Below, one piece after another: positions 23,203 through 32,033 of a stretch of DNA of 44,099 nucleotides. Position 1 is the stretch's first letter. Every line of letters begins with the position of its first letter. A program made the position numbers and the translations under genes. The stretch covers positions 1 through 44,099 of the forward strand of contig CAIQQL010000042.1 of assembly GCA_903873955.1 (NCBI GenBank), read 5' to 3'. Source of the stretch: an uncultured archaeon. Lineage in GTDB: Archaea; Nanobdellota; Nanobdellia; Pacearchaeales; GW2011-AR1. The notes beneath the pieces were generated by a model. The model searched no databases. It saw nothing but the letters and a program-made list of their open reading frames with translations, and was not told where the DNA came from.

Positions 23203-24036
23203 TTACTCTTTTTGAAGCTCATAACCTTGATAGGGCATCTCCTTACCCTGATAGAGAACAAAGGGGTTGCCATCCGGATGGAATTTATCCTGATGCAAAG
23301 CAAATTCTCCATGAGATATCGCTCTGAGAGCAAAGCGTAGGGAAGGCCAGTCACTGCTTTCCTTCTGAAAATTTTGATGCTTGCCCGCCTCGTTTTGAGT
23401 TATAGGGCGGTCACCAGCATAGGCAATTGATGGTCCCGTGACCAGAATTGCACCAGCATCAGTCTCTGGATCTACCAAAATAATCGAAGACCTCGTCATT
23501 GTCTCACCGGCATGCAATGCGTCAAACACAGCATTTTCACCAATGTAGGTTCTTGAGCCGTCAGGATTAAGTTTTCCAAGATAAGCAGGATGGACATTGA
23601 TCGCACGGTTAGTAAACCTTCGTTGCAATGCTCCTTTGAATAACCTCATATACCCTGCTAGCAACGCCAAATCAAAAACGAAACCTTTTTCTTCCTCAAA
23701 CCCTGCCACCAATCGAAGCAGTTCATGATTATAGACCTGTGATTTCTGTTCATAGGCAACCCTCCCTTCAATGGTTTGCTGGGCAGTTTTCCAGCTCCCA
23801 CACCATTCAAGACCTGGAAGAGTACGGTGGGCAATCCCATATTCTTTGGCATATCTAATTGCACCGATAGTCTCGCCTTTCTTTGTTTCCTTGTCAGTCA
23901 CCAAAAGGTCGATAGAGAAATTACTGCCCGGTAACCTCGACTCCAAGACCGCTTCCCTAAAATTCGTCCCGCTGCCTGATGCGAATGCGACCACTCTCAT
24001 CGTGCCACGAGCCGGATCAAAGATCATTTCACCCAT
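23203..24036 (-). CDS. purN: Phosphoribosylglycinamide formyltransferase PurN, with insertion
   Basis: PurN moves a formyl group from 10-formyl-tetrahydrofolate to GAR, the third step of purine synthesis. The protein is 277 residues. The start VVAFASGSGTNFRE binds phosphate. LALLAGYMRLF, INVHPAYLGK (Asn and His of the catalytic N-x-H) and DPETDAGAILVTGP (catalytic Asp) are all present. It is longer than bacterial PurN (~210) because of an insertion at about 70-110 (GSWKTAQQTIEGRVAYEQKS) and a C-terminal extension. The ATG at 24036 follows the PurQM stop by 1 nt (TAA-g-ATG). The frame runs on to 24075 inside purQM, but this coupled ATG is preferred. It is the last gene of the operon. Confidence 0.9.
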   Translation of the reverse strand: MGEMIFDPARGTMRVVAFASGSGTNFREAVLESRLPGSNFSIDLLVTDKETKKGETIGAIRYAKEYGIAHRTLPGLEWCGSWKTAQQTIEGRVAYEQKSQVYNHELLRLVAGFEEEKGFVFDLALLAGYMRLFKGALQRRFTNRAINVHPAYLGKLNPDGSRTYIGENAVFDALHAGETMTRSSIILVDPETDAGAILVTGPSIAYAGDRPITQNEAGKHQNFQKESSDWPSLRFALRAISHGEFALHQDKFHPDGNPFVLYQGKEMPYQGYELQKE

Positions 24037-24037
24037 C

Positions 24038-25999
24038 TTAAAAGGTAAGTTCGGGCTCTTTTGAAGAGCCGACACCTTTATTTTTGATTAGGATACCCGT
24101 TCTCTTTGTTATTTTTCCCGCACATCTGGCTTCGATGCCGTGCTCTTGCGCAAGTTTCAGCACTTTCTCGGGCTCAGGCGTGATGACCAGCATGCCGTTC
24201 CCCATATTCCAAGTCCTATATGCCTCAGCATCTTTGATATTCCCTAACTTTTGGCAGTGCAACATAATAGGGGCTGGCTCAAACAAGTCACCCAAATCAG
24301 CACCAAGACCGCTTGGCTTGAGAATCCTCCCCAGCTTCCCCGGAATGCCTCCGCCCGTTACATGCACAACCCCGTGAAGTTTCGCTTTCGCTTCTTTTGA
24401 GATCCCTCCATGCATATCCACAATTGCATTGCAGTAAATCTTTGAGGGTGTCAGTGCCAATTTACCAAGAGAATTGCCGTTAAAATCCGTCAAATGCCAG
24501 TCTTCTCCATAGGCTTGCTTAAAGACCTTCCTGGCCAGAGAAAGCCCATTGGACCTGAATCCTGCTTCCTTCAATGCAACAACAGCATCTCCTTCTTTTA
24601 TTTCAGACCCTGTGAACAACTTGCCCTTATTTGCAAACCAGACAAGACCCGCACCCCAGTTATAATGAAAGTCTCCAAACCCTCCAACCTGGGCCCCAAG
24701 CTCAGCGAGTTCGCCATTGATGATCGCTACATTCGCCGCTTTTGCAGCATCAACATATCCTCTGGCCAACTGGAGCATCTGGACAATCTTGGAGTTATCA
24801 TCAGAGCCCAACGAGTTTACATCTAAGATTGAACCGACGAGCACAGGTTCCCCGCCCCTGACTACCGCATCATCACACACCATCGCTAAAAGGTCAAATG
24901 CGATCGTACTATGGTCGTTTAGCCTTTCAGCTATCTCGACTTTGGTGCCAATGCCATCAAATCCTAAGCACATCATGGTCCCTGCTGGAAGCCCGCTCAC
25001 ATCAATCATCCTTAATCCCGAGAAATCATCAAAGGGGACAATGACCTCGCCAAGCAGACCTTTCCGGTTCTGCCAAGTCTGCTTTGCAGCATGATACAGG
25101 ATTTTGGATGCGTCATCTCCCAACTCAATGTTGACCCCCGCATCAGCATAACTAAGCGCATCATTCTTTAACTCCCTGGAAAGCATCGGATGCTCAAGGA
25201 CATAATTTACAGCATTACGAAAAAGAGTCAAGGCCGGTTCGTAAAACTCAGGGATCTCGCGATGCTGTCTTCTGAGACTTTCCCGGACATTATGAAAATC
25301 AGGGGCATTTGCAAAAAATAGGGCCCGTTCAGGATGAGGCATCATCCCCAGGATTCTCCCGCTTTTATCGCAGATCGCGGCAATATCACTTACAGACCCG
25401 TTAGGGTTGTAAGGAAAGACCCCATCTGCAAGATCCCCATTCTGCAGGGCATATCTGAACACAATCTGCTTATTTTCTGACAGTTCCTTGAGCACCTCGC
25501 TTGTCGCATAAAACTTGCCTTCGCCATGGGCCACAGGGACATGAAGGATATCAAGATTTTTTGCAAAGACGCTGAGGTCACTTTGTTTTTTCAGGTGCAC
25601 CCATCGGCATTCATACCTTGCAGAGTTGTTGAATGTCAATGCCACTTCCCTTTCCCCATAATTGTTCTTCAGGGCAGGCAAAAGACCGAGATTCACCAGT
25701 ATCTGAAAACCGTTGCAGATGCCAATAATCAGCTTTTCTGCCTCAATGAACTCCAGCAGTTCCTTAAAAATATTCAGTCGTATCTTATTTGCCATGGCGA
25801 TGCCTGAGCCCGTATCATCACCGTAAGAAAACCCTCCTGGAAACACAAGGACCTGATAATCCTTAAGACTCTTTTCCCCGTTGATCAGGTCATTGATATG
25901 AACGATATCCGCTTCTGCGCCAGCCAACTCAAAAGTGAACTTCGTCTCCCGTTCGCAATTAATGCCATATCCTGATAAGACTAACACTTTTGGTTTCAT
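24038..25999 (-). CDS. purQM: Fused PurQ glutaminase - PurM AIR synthetase
   Basis: The protein has 653 residues. Residues 1-~275 are PurQ, a class I glutaminase giving ammonia for FGAM synthesis: SGYGINCERET, VFPGGFSYGDDTGSG, nucleophile Cys in GICNGFQIL, and MMPHPER (His of the triad). From ~290 to the end it is PurM (AIR synthetase), which closes FGAM to AIR with ATP: YADAGVNIELGDDAS, GFDGIGTKVEIA, VCDDAVVRGGEP, INGELAELG, SNGLSLAR and HVTGGGIPGKL. Thus the ammonia-supplying subunit of step 4 is covalently joined to the step 5 enzyme. The frame is continuous with no stop, so it is a true fusion and not an assembly gap. Its start overlaps purSL by 4 nt (ATGA). Confidence 0.93.
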   Translation of the reverse strand: MKPKVLVLSGYGINCERETKFTFELAGAEADIVHINDLINGEKSLKDYQVLVFPGGFSYGDDTGSGIAMANKIRLNIFKELLEFIEAEKLIIGICNGFQILVNLGLLPALKNNYGEREVALTFNNSARYECRWVHLKKQSDLSVFAKNLDILHVPVAHGEGKFYATSEVLKELSENKQIVFRYALQNGDLADGVFPYNPNGSVSDIAAICDKSGRILGMMPHPERALFFANAPDFHNVRESLRRQHREIPEFYEPALTLFRNAVNYVLEHPMLSRELKNDALSYADAGVNIELGDDASKILYHAAKQTWQNRKGLLGEVIVPFDDFSGLRMIDVSGLPAGTMMCLGFDGIGTKVEIAERLNDHSTIAFDLLAMVCDDAVVRGGEPVLVGSILDVNSLGSDDNSKIVQMLQLARGYVDAAKAANVAIINGELAELGAQVGGFGDFHYNWGAGLVWFANKGKLFTGSEIKEGDAVVALKEAGFRSNGLSLARKVFKQAYGEDWHLTDFNGNSLGKLALTPSKIYCNAIVDMHGGISKEAKAKLHGVVHVTGGGIPGKLGRILKPSGLGADLGDLFEPAPIMLHCQKLGNIKDAEAYRTWNMGNGMLVITPEPEKVLKLAQEHGIEARCAGKITKRTGILIKNKGVGSSKEPELTF

Positions 26000-28977
26000 G
26001 CAAAACTCCTAAACCTTCGTTTGTAATGCTTTTCAAGCTCACCAACGTCGGTCTGCACAATCTTCGCTCCAGAAAGTCCCTGGATGATGAAGTCTCCAGA
26101 GATCACTTTACCGATTTTTGAAAATCCGGCATGGGCAAAGATACTTTCAAACTCCTTTTCCGATTCCGGAGCAACACTCACCAAGATTCGCGATTGGCTT
26201 TCACTGAAGAGAAGCGCATCATCCCGGTCCGCATCCCCGCTCCGTTTCATTTTAGCAAGATCCACTAATGCCCCGAGTTCTCCGGCGATACACATCTTGG
26301 CCAAAGCGATACCCAATCCTCCAGAATTCACAGGTATGCTGCTTGCTATGATCCCTTTATCAACTGCTTTGCTAAATTCAGAATAAAGTTCGACCGCCTT
26401 GCCGGCATTGACCTTAGGGACCTTGTTCCCGATGTAAGGCTTGCCCGTATTCTCTTTCCCAGCAAAATCAAAATATTCACTTGCCCCCAGCTCGTTTTTT
26501 GTTTCTCCCAGAAGATACAAGGTGTCCCCAGCATATTTTGCGTCAAGAGAAACTGTCTTTCGATAGTCTTCGATAACACCCAGAGAAGAGATAAGCAAGG
26601 TAGGCAGCACTGAAATCTTCACTGCATTTCCAAGTTCATCAAATCCTTTGAAATCATTAAACATACTGTCTTTGCCAGAGATGAAGGGAGTTTTGTACGC
26701 CAAGGCATAGTCATAACAAGCCTTTGCGGCAGCCTTGAGTTCACCAAGCCTTCCAGGTTCATCAGAACTGCACCAACAAAAATTGTCCAAGAGCGCCAGT
26801 TTTTGCAGATCTCCGCCTGCCGCAATTACATTCTTAATCGCGGTGTCGATTGCACAAGCAGCCATATGATACGGATTGATGAGGCTATACCTTGCGTTAA
26901 TTCCCTGGCTTGCGATAACTGCCTTCTTTGAATCTAAAAGAGGCCTTATTGCCGTCGTATAGGCATTGACCTCCCCTTTTCCTTGCACGGGCTTGAGAAT
27001 AGAACCTCCCTGGACCTCATGGTCATACTGCCTGGAGATAAAGGAAAAACTGGCAAGATTATGCTGTCTTAGCATCCCCAGCAAACTTGAAGTCAGGTTT
27101 GGAGGACAAGAAAAGGCAGGCTCATCATTCCAGGCCTTGGTTGTGATTGATTTGAGTTTCTTTTTAGGGACCCCGTCATGCAAGAACATCATGTCCAGGT
27201 CCAATATTTTTTTATTGTCATAGTTCACTACAGCCCTCCTAGATTCATTGAACTCTCCAATGATTGTTGCCTCAACACCCCGCTTTTCCATCAACTTCAG
27301 GAATTCGTCAGACTTTTCCTTAGGCACAGATAAAGTCATCCTTTCCTGCGACTCACTCACCCACATTTCCCAGAGTTGGATACCTGCATATTTTACCGGC
27401 ACTTTCTCCAAATCAACGACAAAACCTCCACATTCACGCGCCATCTCTGCGACAGAACATGACAGCCCACCTGCCCCATTATCAGTTATACTGTTATAGA
27501 GAACCGCATCTCTTGCTTCCTTGACAAGAGCATCACTCATCTTTTTTTGGGTGATTGGATCCCCAATCTGCACCGCAGTAGCGGGGCTTCCCGAGTCAAG
27601 TGCCTCTGATGAAAATGTAGCCCCGTGTATCCCATCTTTGCCTACCCTGCCACCTACAACAACAATATAGTCTCCTGCTTGCGCCTTCTTGAGATGCCCT
27701 TGAGTCCCTGCAATAGTTCGAGGTATAAGCCCCGCAGTACCTACAAAAACCAGCGGCTTGCCTTTATAGCTGTCATCAAAATAAACAAAGCCCTGTGGAG
27801 TCGGGATTCCTGAACAATTGCCACCGACCTTTACTCCATCGATGACTCCTTCCATGATCCTTAAGGGAGAAAGCGCAGGGTTGGTCTTATTTTTCCCTCT
27901 ATAGAGAATGCTCTTGTCTTCAGGATAACCAAAACAAAACCCGTACCGATTCATGATAGGGAGCGCCCCCTGACCAAAACCGATGGCATCCCTATTCACC
28001 CCGACAATGCCTGTGATTGAACCTCCAAAAGGATCAAGTGCAGAAGGGCTGTTATGGGTCTCCACTTTGTCAGTCACCAGATAGTGCTCATCAAAGATGA
28101 TCCCTCCCGAATTATCTTCAAAAACCGAGACGCAGAAATCGCGATCCCCCTTCATGGCCCGAATCTTGTTTGTGGCGTTTCTGATATAGGTCTTAAATAT
28201 CCCCTCCTTCAGTTCATCAAGCTCATTTGCAAAGATAGTATGCTTGCAATGTTCGCTCCATGTCTGGGCTATCGATTCCAGTTCAATGTCAAAAGGCATC
28301 CTCCTTTCTTCCTTCAAGAAATATTCCCGTATCACTTTCATGGACTCAAGGTCAAGAGCTAACGGACCTCTTCTTGAGCCATCAGCATTCATGATGCCTT
28401 GCTTGCCTATCTTGCTCAGCTCCTCATCACTCACCTCGAGATTAACCGTCTCAACAGCAGGAAGATCGAGGAGTTTAACTCGCGGGACAATATAGCTCAT
28501 GCCCTTCTCTTTCAGATATCTTTCCCGGCTTTTAATTGAAATACGGTTGATGAGTCCATTTGCCAACTGGTTTGCGATCTGTATTGTCTGGGGTTCGGTC
28601 AAGGTTCCTGTTACCAAGAACAGCTGCGAGCTAAAGACAGTTCCCTTCTCAAGACTCAAACGAAACAGATCAACAATCCCTTCCTGTACTGTGTTTGCTA
28701 TGTTATCCGTAACACCTGGAAGAAAACCAATCTCAATCGCCCAATCAGCTTTCATCTCCGTCGGAGCATCAATGATGAAGCGCTGTGTTATTGGATTTGC
28801 AAGCATCTGCGCGATGAATCGTAGTTGCTCTGGAGAAAAATCGTAATCAATGGTATATACCTCAACCACCTGGACATCAAGGATTTTTTCAGTTATCCCG
28901 AATGTGAGCATCTCTTTCTTTTTAACGCCGGCTCTCGCATCAGGGATTCTCGAAGAAATTTCTATCCGATGAGCCAT
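25996..28977 (-). CDS. purSL: Fused PurS-PurL: FGAM synthetase subunit
   Basis: The protein has 993 residues. Residues ~1-175 contain two PurS-like halves (HRIEISSRIPDARAGVKKKEML... and DWAIEIGFLPGVTDNIANTVQE). The rest is PurL with its duplicated ATP-binding/AIR synthetase-like domains: TWSEHCKHTIF, FEDNSGGI, TDKVETHNSPSALDPFGGS, GGRVGKDGIHGATFSS, ITDNGAGGLSCSVAEMA, WVSESQERM and FISGKDSMFN. PurL makes FGAM from FGAR, ATP and ammonia. The glutaminase found at the C-terminus of eukaryotic/proteobacterial large PurL is missing; it is supplied by the PurQ half of the next gene. A TATA-like ATTTAAAC (minus strand, near 29000) lies ~25 nt from the ATG, suggesting a leaderless operon mRNA. Confidence 0.95.
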   Translation of the reverse strand: MAHRIEISSRIPDARAGVKKKEMLTFGITEKILDVQVVEVYTIDYDFSPEQLRFIAQMLANPITQRFIIDAPTEMKADWAIEIGFLPGVTDNIANTVQEGIVDLFRLSLEKGTVFSSQLFLVTGTLTEPQTIQIANQLANGLINRISIKSRERYLKEKGMSYIVPRVKLLDLPAVETVNLEVSDEELSKIGKQGIMNADGSRRGPLALDLESMKVIREYFLKEERRMPFDIELESIAQTWSEHCKHTIFANELDELKEGIFKTYIRNATNKIRAMKGDRDFCVSVFEDNSGGIIFDEHYLVTDKVETHNSPSALDPFGGSITGIVGVNRDAIGFGQGALPIMNRYGFCFGYPEDKSILYRGKNKTNPALSPLRIMEGVIDGVKVGGNCSGIPTPQGFVYFDDSYKGKPLVFVGTAGLIPRTIAGTQGHLKKAQAGDYIVVVGGRVGKDGIHGATFSSEALDSGSPATAVQIGDPITQKKMSDALVKEARDAVLYNSITDNGAGGLSCSVAEMARECGGFVVDLEKVPVKYAGIQLWEMWVSESQERMTLSVPKEKSDEFLKLMEKRGVEATIIGEFNESRRAVVNYDNKKILDLDMMFLHDGVPKKKLKSITTKAWNDEPAFSCPPNLTSSLLGMLRQHNLASFSFISRQYDHEVQGGSILKPVQGKGEVNAYTTAIRPLLDSKKAVIASQGINARYSLINPYHMAACAIDTAIKNVIAAGGDLQKLALLDNFCWCSSDEPGRLGELKAAAKACYDYALAYKTPFISGKDSMFNDFKGFDELGNAVKISVLPTLLISSLGVIEDYRKTVSLDAKYAGDTLYLLGETKNELGASEYFDFAGKENTGKPYIGNKVPKVNAGKAVELYSEFSKAVDKGIIASSIPVNSGGLGIALAKMCIAGELGALVDLAKMKRSGDADRDDALLFSESQSRILVSVAPESEKEFESIFAHAGFSKIGKVISGDFIIQGLSGAKIVQTDVGELEKHYKRRFRSFA

Positions 28978-29012
28978 ATAAAAGAATAGTAAAACTGTTT
29001 AAATTGATTTCT

Positions 29013-29025
29013 ATGATTCAATCAT
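29013..29025 (-). promoter_or_regulatory. Palindrome upstream of the purSL promoter
   Basis: ATGATT-c-AATCAT is a perfect 13-bp palindrome about 36-48 nt upstream of the purSL ATG, just upstream of its TATA box. It is a possible regulator site for the purine operon. The rest of the 236-bp space to 29214 contains promoters and AT-rich sequence but no gene that I can see. Confidence 0.35.
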
Positions 29026-29158
29026 CCATTTTATTTATCACTTTGATTGGATGAACTAACCGCCAGAGGAGGAGAAAACCCTCTCAAAAACCATTTATCC
29101 GTGATGCAGAAGAATTAATAACATCTTCCTTACAGGGCTCCCACCTTCTTTTATTATT

Positions 29159-29178
29159 GTTGTAGAAATTTCTTCAAC
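29159..29178 (+). promoter_or_regulatory. Near-perfect 20-bp palindrome ahead of the HD/radical SAM/kinase operon
   Basis: GTTGTAGAAATTTCTTCAAC is palindromic except for one T-T mismatch pair. It lies directly upstream of a TATA-like TTTTATTCAAA (29178-29188), itself ~27 nt before the ATG at 29214. The position suits an activator or repressor site, or a BRE-flanking element. Confidence 0.45.
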
Positions 29179-29213
29179 TTTTATTCAAATAGGGTCTCAC
29201 CTCAGACACGCTG

Positions 29214-29711
29214 ATGAAAGAAGAAGACCTGAGCTACATAAGAAAAGCCCACCAGGAGCATCCAAAAAAAGCAAACAAAGCCTATCGAAAATGGGATGGC
29301 AAGACCCCCTACTACACCCATCCCCTCTGGTGTGCAACGACCATCCTCACTGAGACCTCACTCGATGAAACCACCCGAAATGAGGGCGCTCAGGTCCTTC
29401 TTTATCATGACCTCTTGGAGGATACTACCTTCGACCTCCCTTCAACACTCGAAGAGAGAGTACGAGAGCTCATCAAGGAAATGACTTTTGCAGGAGGAAG
29501 CGTAGAAGAAATGCAGAAGATATGGGAAAGACCTGCGGTGATCAGGCTTTACAAACTCTATGATAAAGTCAGTAATCTTCTGGATGGTTCTTGGATGCCA
29601 GAACAAAAAAGGCAAAGATACGAAACATACACTCAAGCACTGTGCAAGGATGTTGAAAGAAACTACGGAACACTCAACATAACTAAGATTGCACGAGGCA
29701 TCCTTAAATGA
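29214..29711 (+). CDS. HD-domain metal-dependent phosphohydrolase (SpoT/YfbR-like)
   Basis: The protein has 165 residues. It shows the ordered HD signature: His36 in YYTHPLWCA, the His65-Asp66 doublet in LLYHDLLEDT, and a final Asp117 in KLYDKVSNLLD. This matches the MESH1/RelA-SpoT hydrolase-like pattern (THP ... HDxxEDT ... KLADRLxNL), in which the residues bind Mn2+ or another metal and cleave a phosphate ester or pyrophosphate from a nucleotide. The NTP-pyrophosphohydrolase activity on (p)ppGpp is one option; 5'-nucleotidase activity is another. The stop overlaps the radical SAM start (ATGA), so expression is coupled. No synthetase domain is attached. Confidence 0.82.
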   Translation: MKEEDLSYIRKAHQEHPKKANKAYRKWDGKTPYYTHPLWCATTILTETSLDETTRNEGAQVLLYHDLLEDTTFDLPSTLEERVRELIKEMTFAGGSVEEMQKIWERPAVIRLYKLYDKVSNLLDGSWMPEQKRQRYETYTQALCKDVERNYGTLNITKIARGILK

Positions 29712-30577
29712 CTTATTCTGCCCTAACTCATACCTTCTCCCATAAACAGGCAGGAAATGGATTTTTTACTATCGCGCTCCAGTTTACTAGAACCTGCAAT
29801 TATCGATGCAGCCATTGCAGCGAGAGTAGCCCTCTGGAAAGTCTACCCACTAAACAGGTATACAAAATCATAGACAACCTTGCCCATGCAGGAATCAAAC
29901 GCGTGAATATTTCAGGAGGTGAGCCTACCTTGAGAGAAGACTGGTTAGACCTTATAGACTACATATCTCAAAAAAAATTGTATTCGAGCCTTGCCACGAA
30001 CTGCTCAACAATTACACCGCAGACCTTACAAGCATTACGGGGGAAAATATCAAATCTGCGCGTGAGCATCTATGGAAATGAAAGGACCCACGAGGCAATT
30101 ACAACAGTCCCCGGTAGTTTTCAAAGGACCAGAGAGACAGCGAAAAAAAGCCAGGAGATAGGAATTCCAACCTATGCCTGTATGACTGTAATGCAAGACA
30201 ACCTGGAACAAATAGCAGAGGTCAGGAACATATGCAGGGAAGTCGGTATGGAAAAGCTGTTGCTATATTCTTTGGTTCCCAAGGGCAGAGGCTCCGAGAT
30301 ATATCCGTCTCAAAGAGTATCAAAAGAGCAGGTCCAAACCCAGATCTCGAAAATCGCTCCAGACACACCGGAGATTTACTGGTCTCCTTTTGAGGATGAT
30401 GGAATTTGCGCCCTTATTCAGGCAGATGGCTCGTTGGTAGCAACACCCTATCAAGGTGAACCCTCGAGGATTAAACTAGTAGGCTGGCCCCTCAAAGAAA
30501 GCTTGACCGAACTCTGGGAAAAGTATCCTTTTAAGGAAAATTATCTCGCTTTCAACAAGGAGAAGATGAAATGCTAA
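29708..30577 (+). CDS. Radical SAM enzyme, unknown substrate
   Basis: The protein has 289 residues. It has the 4Fe-4S/SAM motif CNYRCSHC (Cys30/34/37), followed by NISGGEPTL (68-75), which binds the SAM amine, and LRVSIYGN and YACMTVMQDN strands of the partial TIM barrel. This places it in the MoaA/PqqE/SPASM-like branch. The C-terminal part has only isolated cysteines (GICALIQADGSL, final KMKC), so no complete SPASM auxiliary cluster is visible. A peptide-modifying or metabolite role are both possible, but no precursor peptide gene is seen nearby. It overlaps the HD gene by 4 nt and the kinase gene by 7 nt. The operon context suggests a nucleotide- or small-molecule pathway. Confidence 0.85.
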   Translation: MTYSALTHTFSHKQAGNGFFTIALQFTRTCNYRCSHCSESSPLESLPTKQVYKIIDNLAHAGIKRVNISGGEPTLREDWLDLIDYISQKKLYSSLATNCSTITPQTLQALRGKISNLRVSIYGNERTHEAITTVPGSFQRTRETAKKSQEIGIPTYACMTVMQDNLEQIAEVRNICREVGMEKLLLYSLVPKGRGSEIYPSQRVSKEQVQTQISKIAPDTPEIYWSPFEDDGICALIQADGSLVATPYQGEPSRIKLVGWPLKESLTELWEKYPFKENYLAFNKEKMKC

Positions 30578-31428
30578 CCTCGGAGGAGACAAAGAAGATA
30601 GTTAACGAGGGTAGACTAACACGACTTTGTTGCAAGGTAGACCGCTTAGGAGCCTCATCATCCAGAGTCACTTACTCATCCGATTTTCAAAATAAAAAAT
30701 ACAAATTACGAAAATGCTTGGGTGCCGAAGATGCAAAAGCGATTGAGGAACGAGTGAAAGAGATAGCCCATCTAGGAGTCTCCCCCCATTACCTTGGACG
30801 CGACTTGGAATGGCTTTGTTTCGATTATTTGAGTCTCAGAGAGGCACAAAGAGAAGAATCACCTGCTTTTTGGGAGCATCTGGGAGGAAGCCTTGCTTTG
30901 CTGGAGTCAATACCTTCAAAAAAAGTAGATATCGCATTTACCGCATATCGAAGGCCGATAGAAGCAAAGGAATTTAGTGCCTATATCTTTCGTGCTGCTG
31001 AAGAGATCTCGAAAAAATCATACCTCGATAAAAAGGAAGTCCAAGCATTAAAGAATCGATTTGCCTACCTTCTTTCAAAAGGAGTCTCACATTGCATGGG
31101 ATATCTAGACTTGCTTCCCGGCAATGTCTTAGTGGATCAGGAGAAGAGCATCATCATTGATGAAGAGGGGTTTGCCCAGACTATAAAGGGTCTAAGCCTG
31201 ATCAGACCGATGAACATCTGGAAAGGTCAACCTCCTCACCAAGAACTTAGAGGGAATGTACGTGAGAGCTTCCTTAAAGGATATGCATTAAAGGGTGGCG
31301 ATAGAGCATATTATGAAGAACATGAACAGAATCTCGGAACAGTATATTACACCCTGAAGGCATACGCAAGCATTGTTGAAAGCGGATCGTCCCATCGCTC
31401 AGTTGCCTGGCTTAAGAACCTCCTCTAA
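30571..31428 (+). CDS. APH/choline-kinase-like phosphotransferase
   Basis: The protein has 285 residues. The fold is a protein kinase-like/aminoglycoside phosphotransferase pattern. The N-lobe has KYKLRKCL (a Lys where ATP binds), and the hinge is around WLCFDYLSL. The catalytic loop MGYLDLLPGNVLVD keeps the catalytic Asp180 and metal-binding Asn185 (usual HGDLHPGNIL), and SIIIDEEG holds the second metal Asp197 in place of DFE/DFG. It should phosphorylate a small molecule, sugar or possibly a protein. The usual loop His is replaced by Tyr, so it is a divergent member. It starts 7 nt inside the radical SAM gene, so the three proteins probably serve one pathway. The function is unknown. Confidence 0.7.
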   Translation: MLTSEETKKIVNEGRLTRLCCKVDRLGASSSRVTYSSDFQNKKYKLRKCLGAEDAKAIEERVKEIAHLGVSPHYLGRDLEWLCFDYLSLREAQREESPAFWEHLGGSLALLESIPSKKVDIAFTAYRRPIEAKEFSAYIFRAAEEISKKSYLDKKEVQALKNRFAYLLSKGVSHCMGYLDLLPGNVLVDQEKSIIIDEEGFAQTIKGLSLIRPMNIWKGQPPHQELRGNVRESFLKGYALKGGDRAYYEEHEQNLGTVYYTLKAYASIVESGSSHRSVAWLKNLL

Positions 31429-31437
31429 CTTTTTTGA

Positions 31438-31965
31438 TCAGACAAGCGACTTCCAGTTCTCTTTATAGTACTGAAACTTTTTATTGAATTCCTCTTTAGG
31501 AGTCAGATTGATTTTAAGGGAACTAAGTTTCTGTTTCAACAAATCCACTTCTTTCTCCTTTGTGTCTTCAGAGCACATCTTCTCAAGTTCAATAATATAA
31601 CCATACCCTTTTGTGTAATCCAGACAAACGGTGATCCCTTCCCAGGCAAACTCAAAACGTTTCCTAAACCATTTTATCTCAACAGTGTACCCCAAAGCAA
31701 GAAACAGTTTCTCAAGATTTTCAAAATCCTCCTTATCGAACTTGACCTCTATCTCTTCTCTATGCTCATCGTGAATCTTGCCTTTTTTCATCCAGATCTT
31801 TGCATAAAAATTGTTCCTCTGGATTCTAAGGTCCTCATCGCCATCAAAGTAGAACGTTTCCTGATAGTCCTCTTTAGAAAGTTTCGCATGGCTTTTAAAA
31901 AATTCAATCAACGAAGCATATTGTTCTCGGGTGATAAAGCTCCTTACCTCTGCTTCAATATTCAT
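31438..31965 (-). CDS. CYTH-domain protein (CyaB/thiamine triphosphatase-like)
   Basis: The protein has 175 residues. The N-terminus NIEAEVRSFIT is the family EXEXK-like signature (here ExEVR), and later strands carry alternating charged residues (DLRIQRNNFYAKIWMKKG, REEIEVKFD, WFRKRFEFAWEGITVCLDYTKGYGYIIELEKM). These line the tunnel that binds triphosphates and divalent metals. CYTH proteins cleave inorganic or organic triphosphates or make cAMP. The archaeal members of this length are usually called class IV adenylate cyclase-like, but triphosphatase activity is at least as likely. It converges on the kinase gene with 9 bp between. The TATA-like TTTTATTAAT lies ~28 nt from the ATG. Confidence 0.82.
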   Translation of the reverse strand: MNIEAEVRSFITREQYASLIEFFKSHAKLSKEDYQETFYFDGDEDLRIQRNNFYAKIWMKKGKIHDEHREEIEVKFDKEDFENLEKLFLALGYTVEIKWFRKRFEFAWEGITVCLDYTKGYGYIIELEKMCSEDTKEKEVDLLKQKLSSLKINLTPKEEFNKKFQYYKENWKSLV

Positions 31966-32033
31966 CCTGGAAAGAAGCAGCGAGTAATTAATAAAACTTT
32001 AGATACCCTAGGAGGGAGTGCATAAATGGAGCC

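Noticed and set aside
28054..28846. Several plus-strand ORFs opposite purSL.
   Set aside because: Antisense shadows of a strongly conserved gene; composition and lack of promoters argue against coding.
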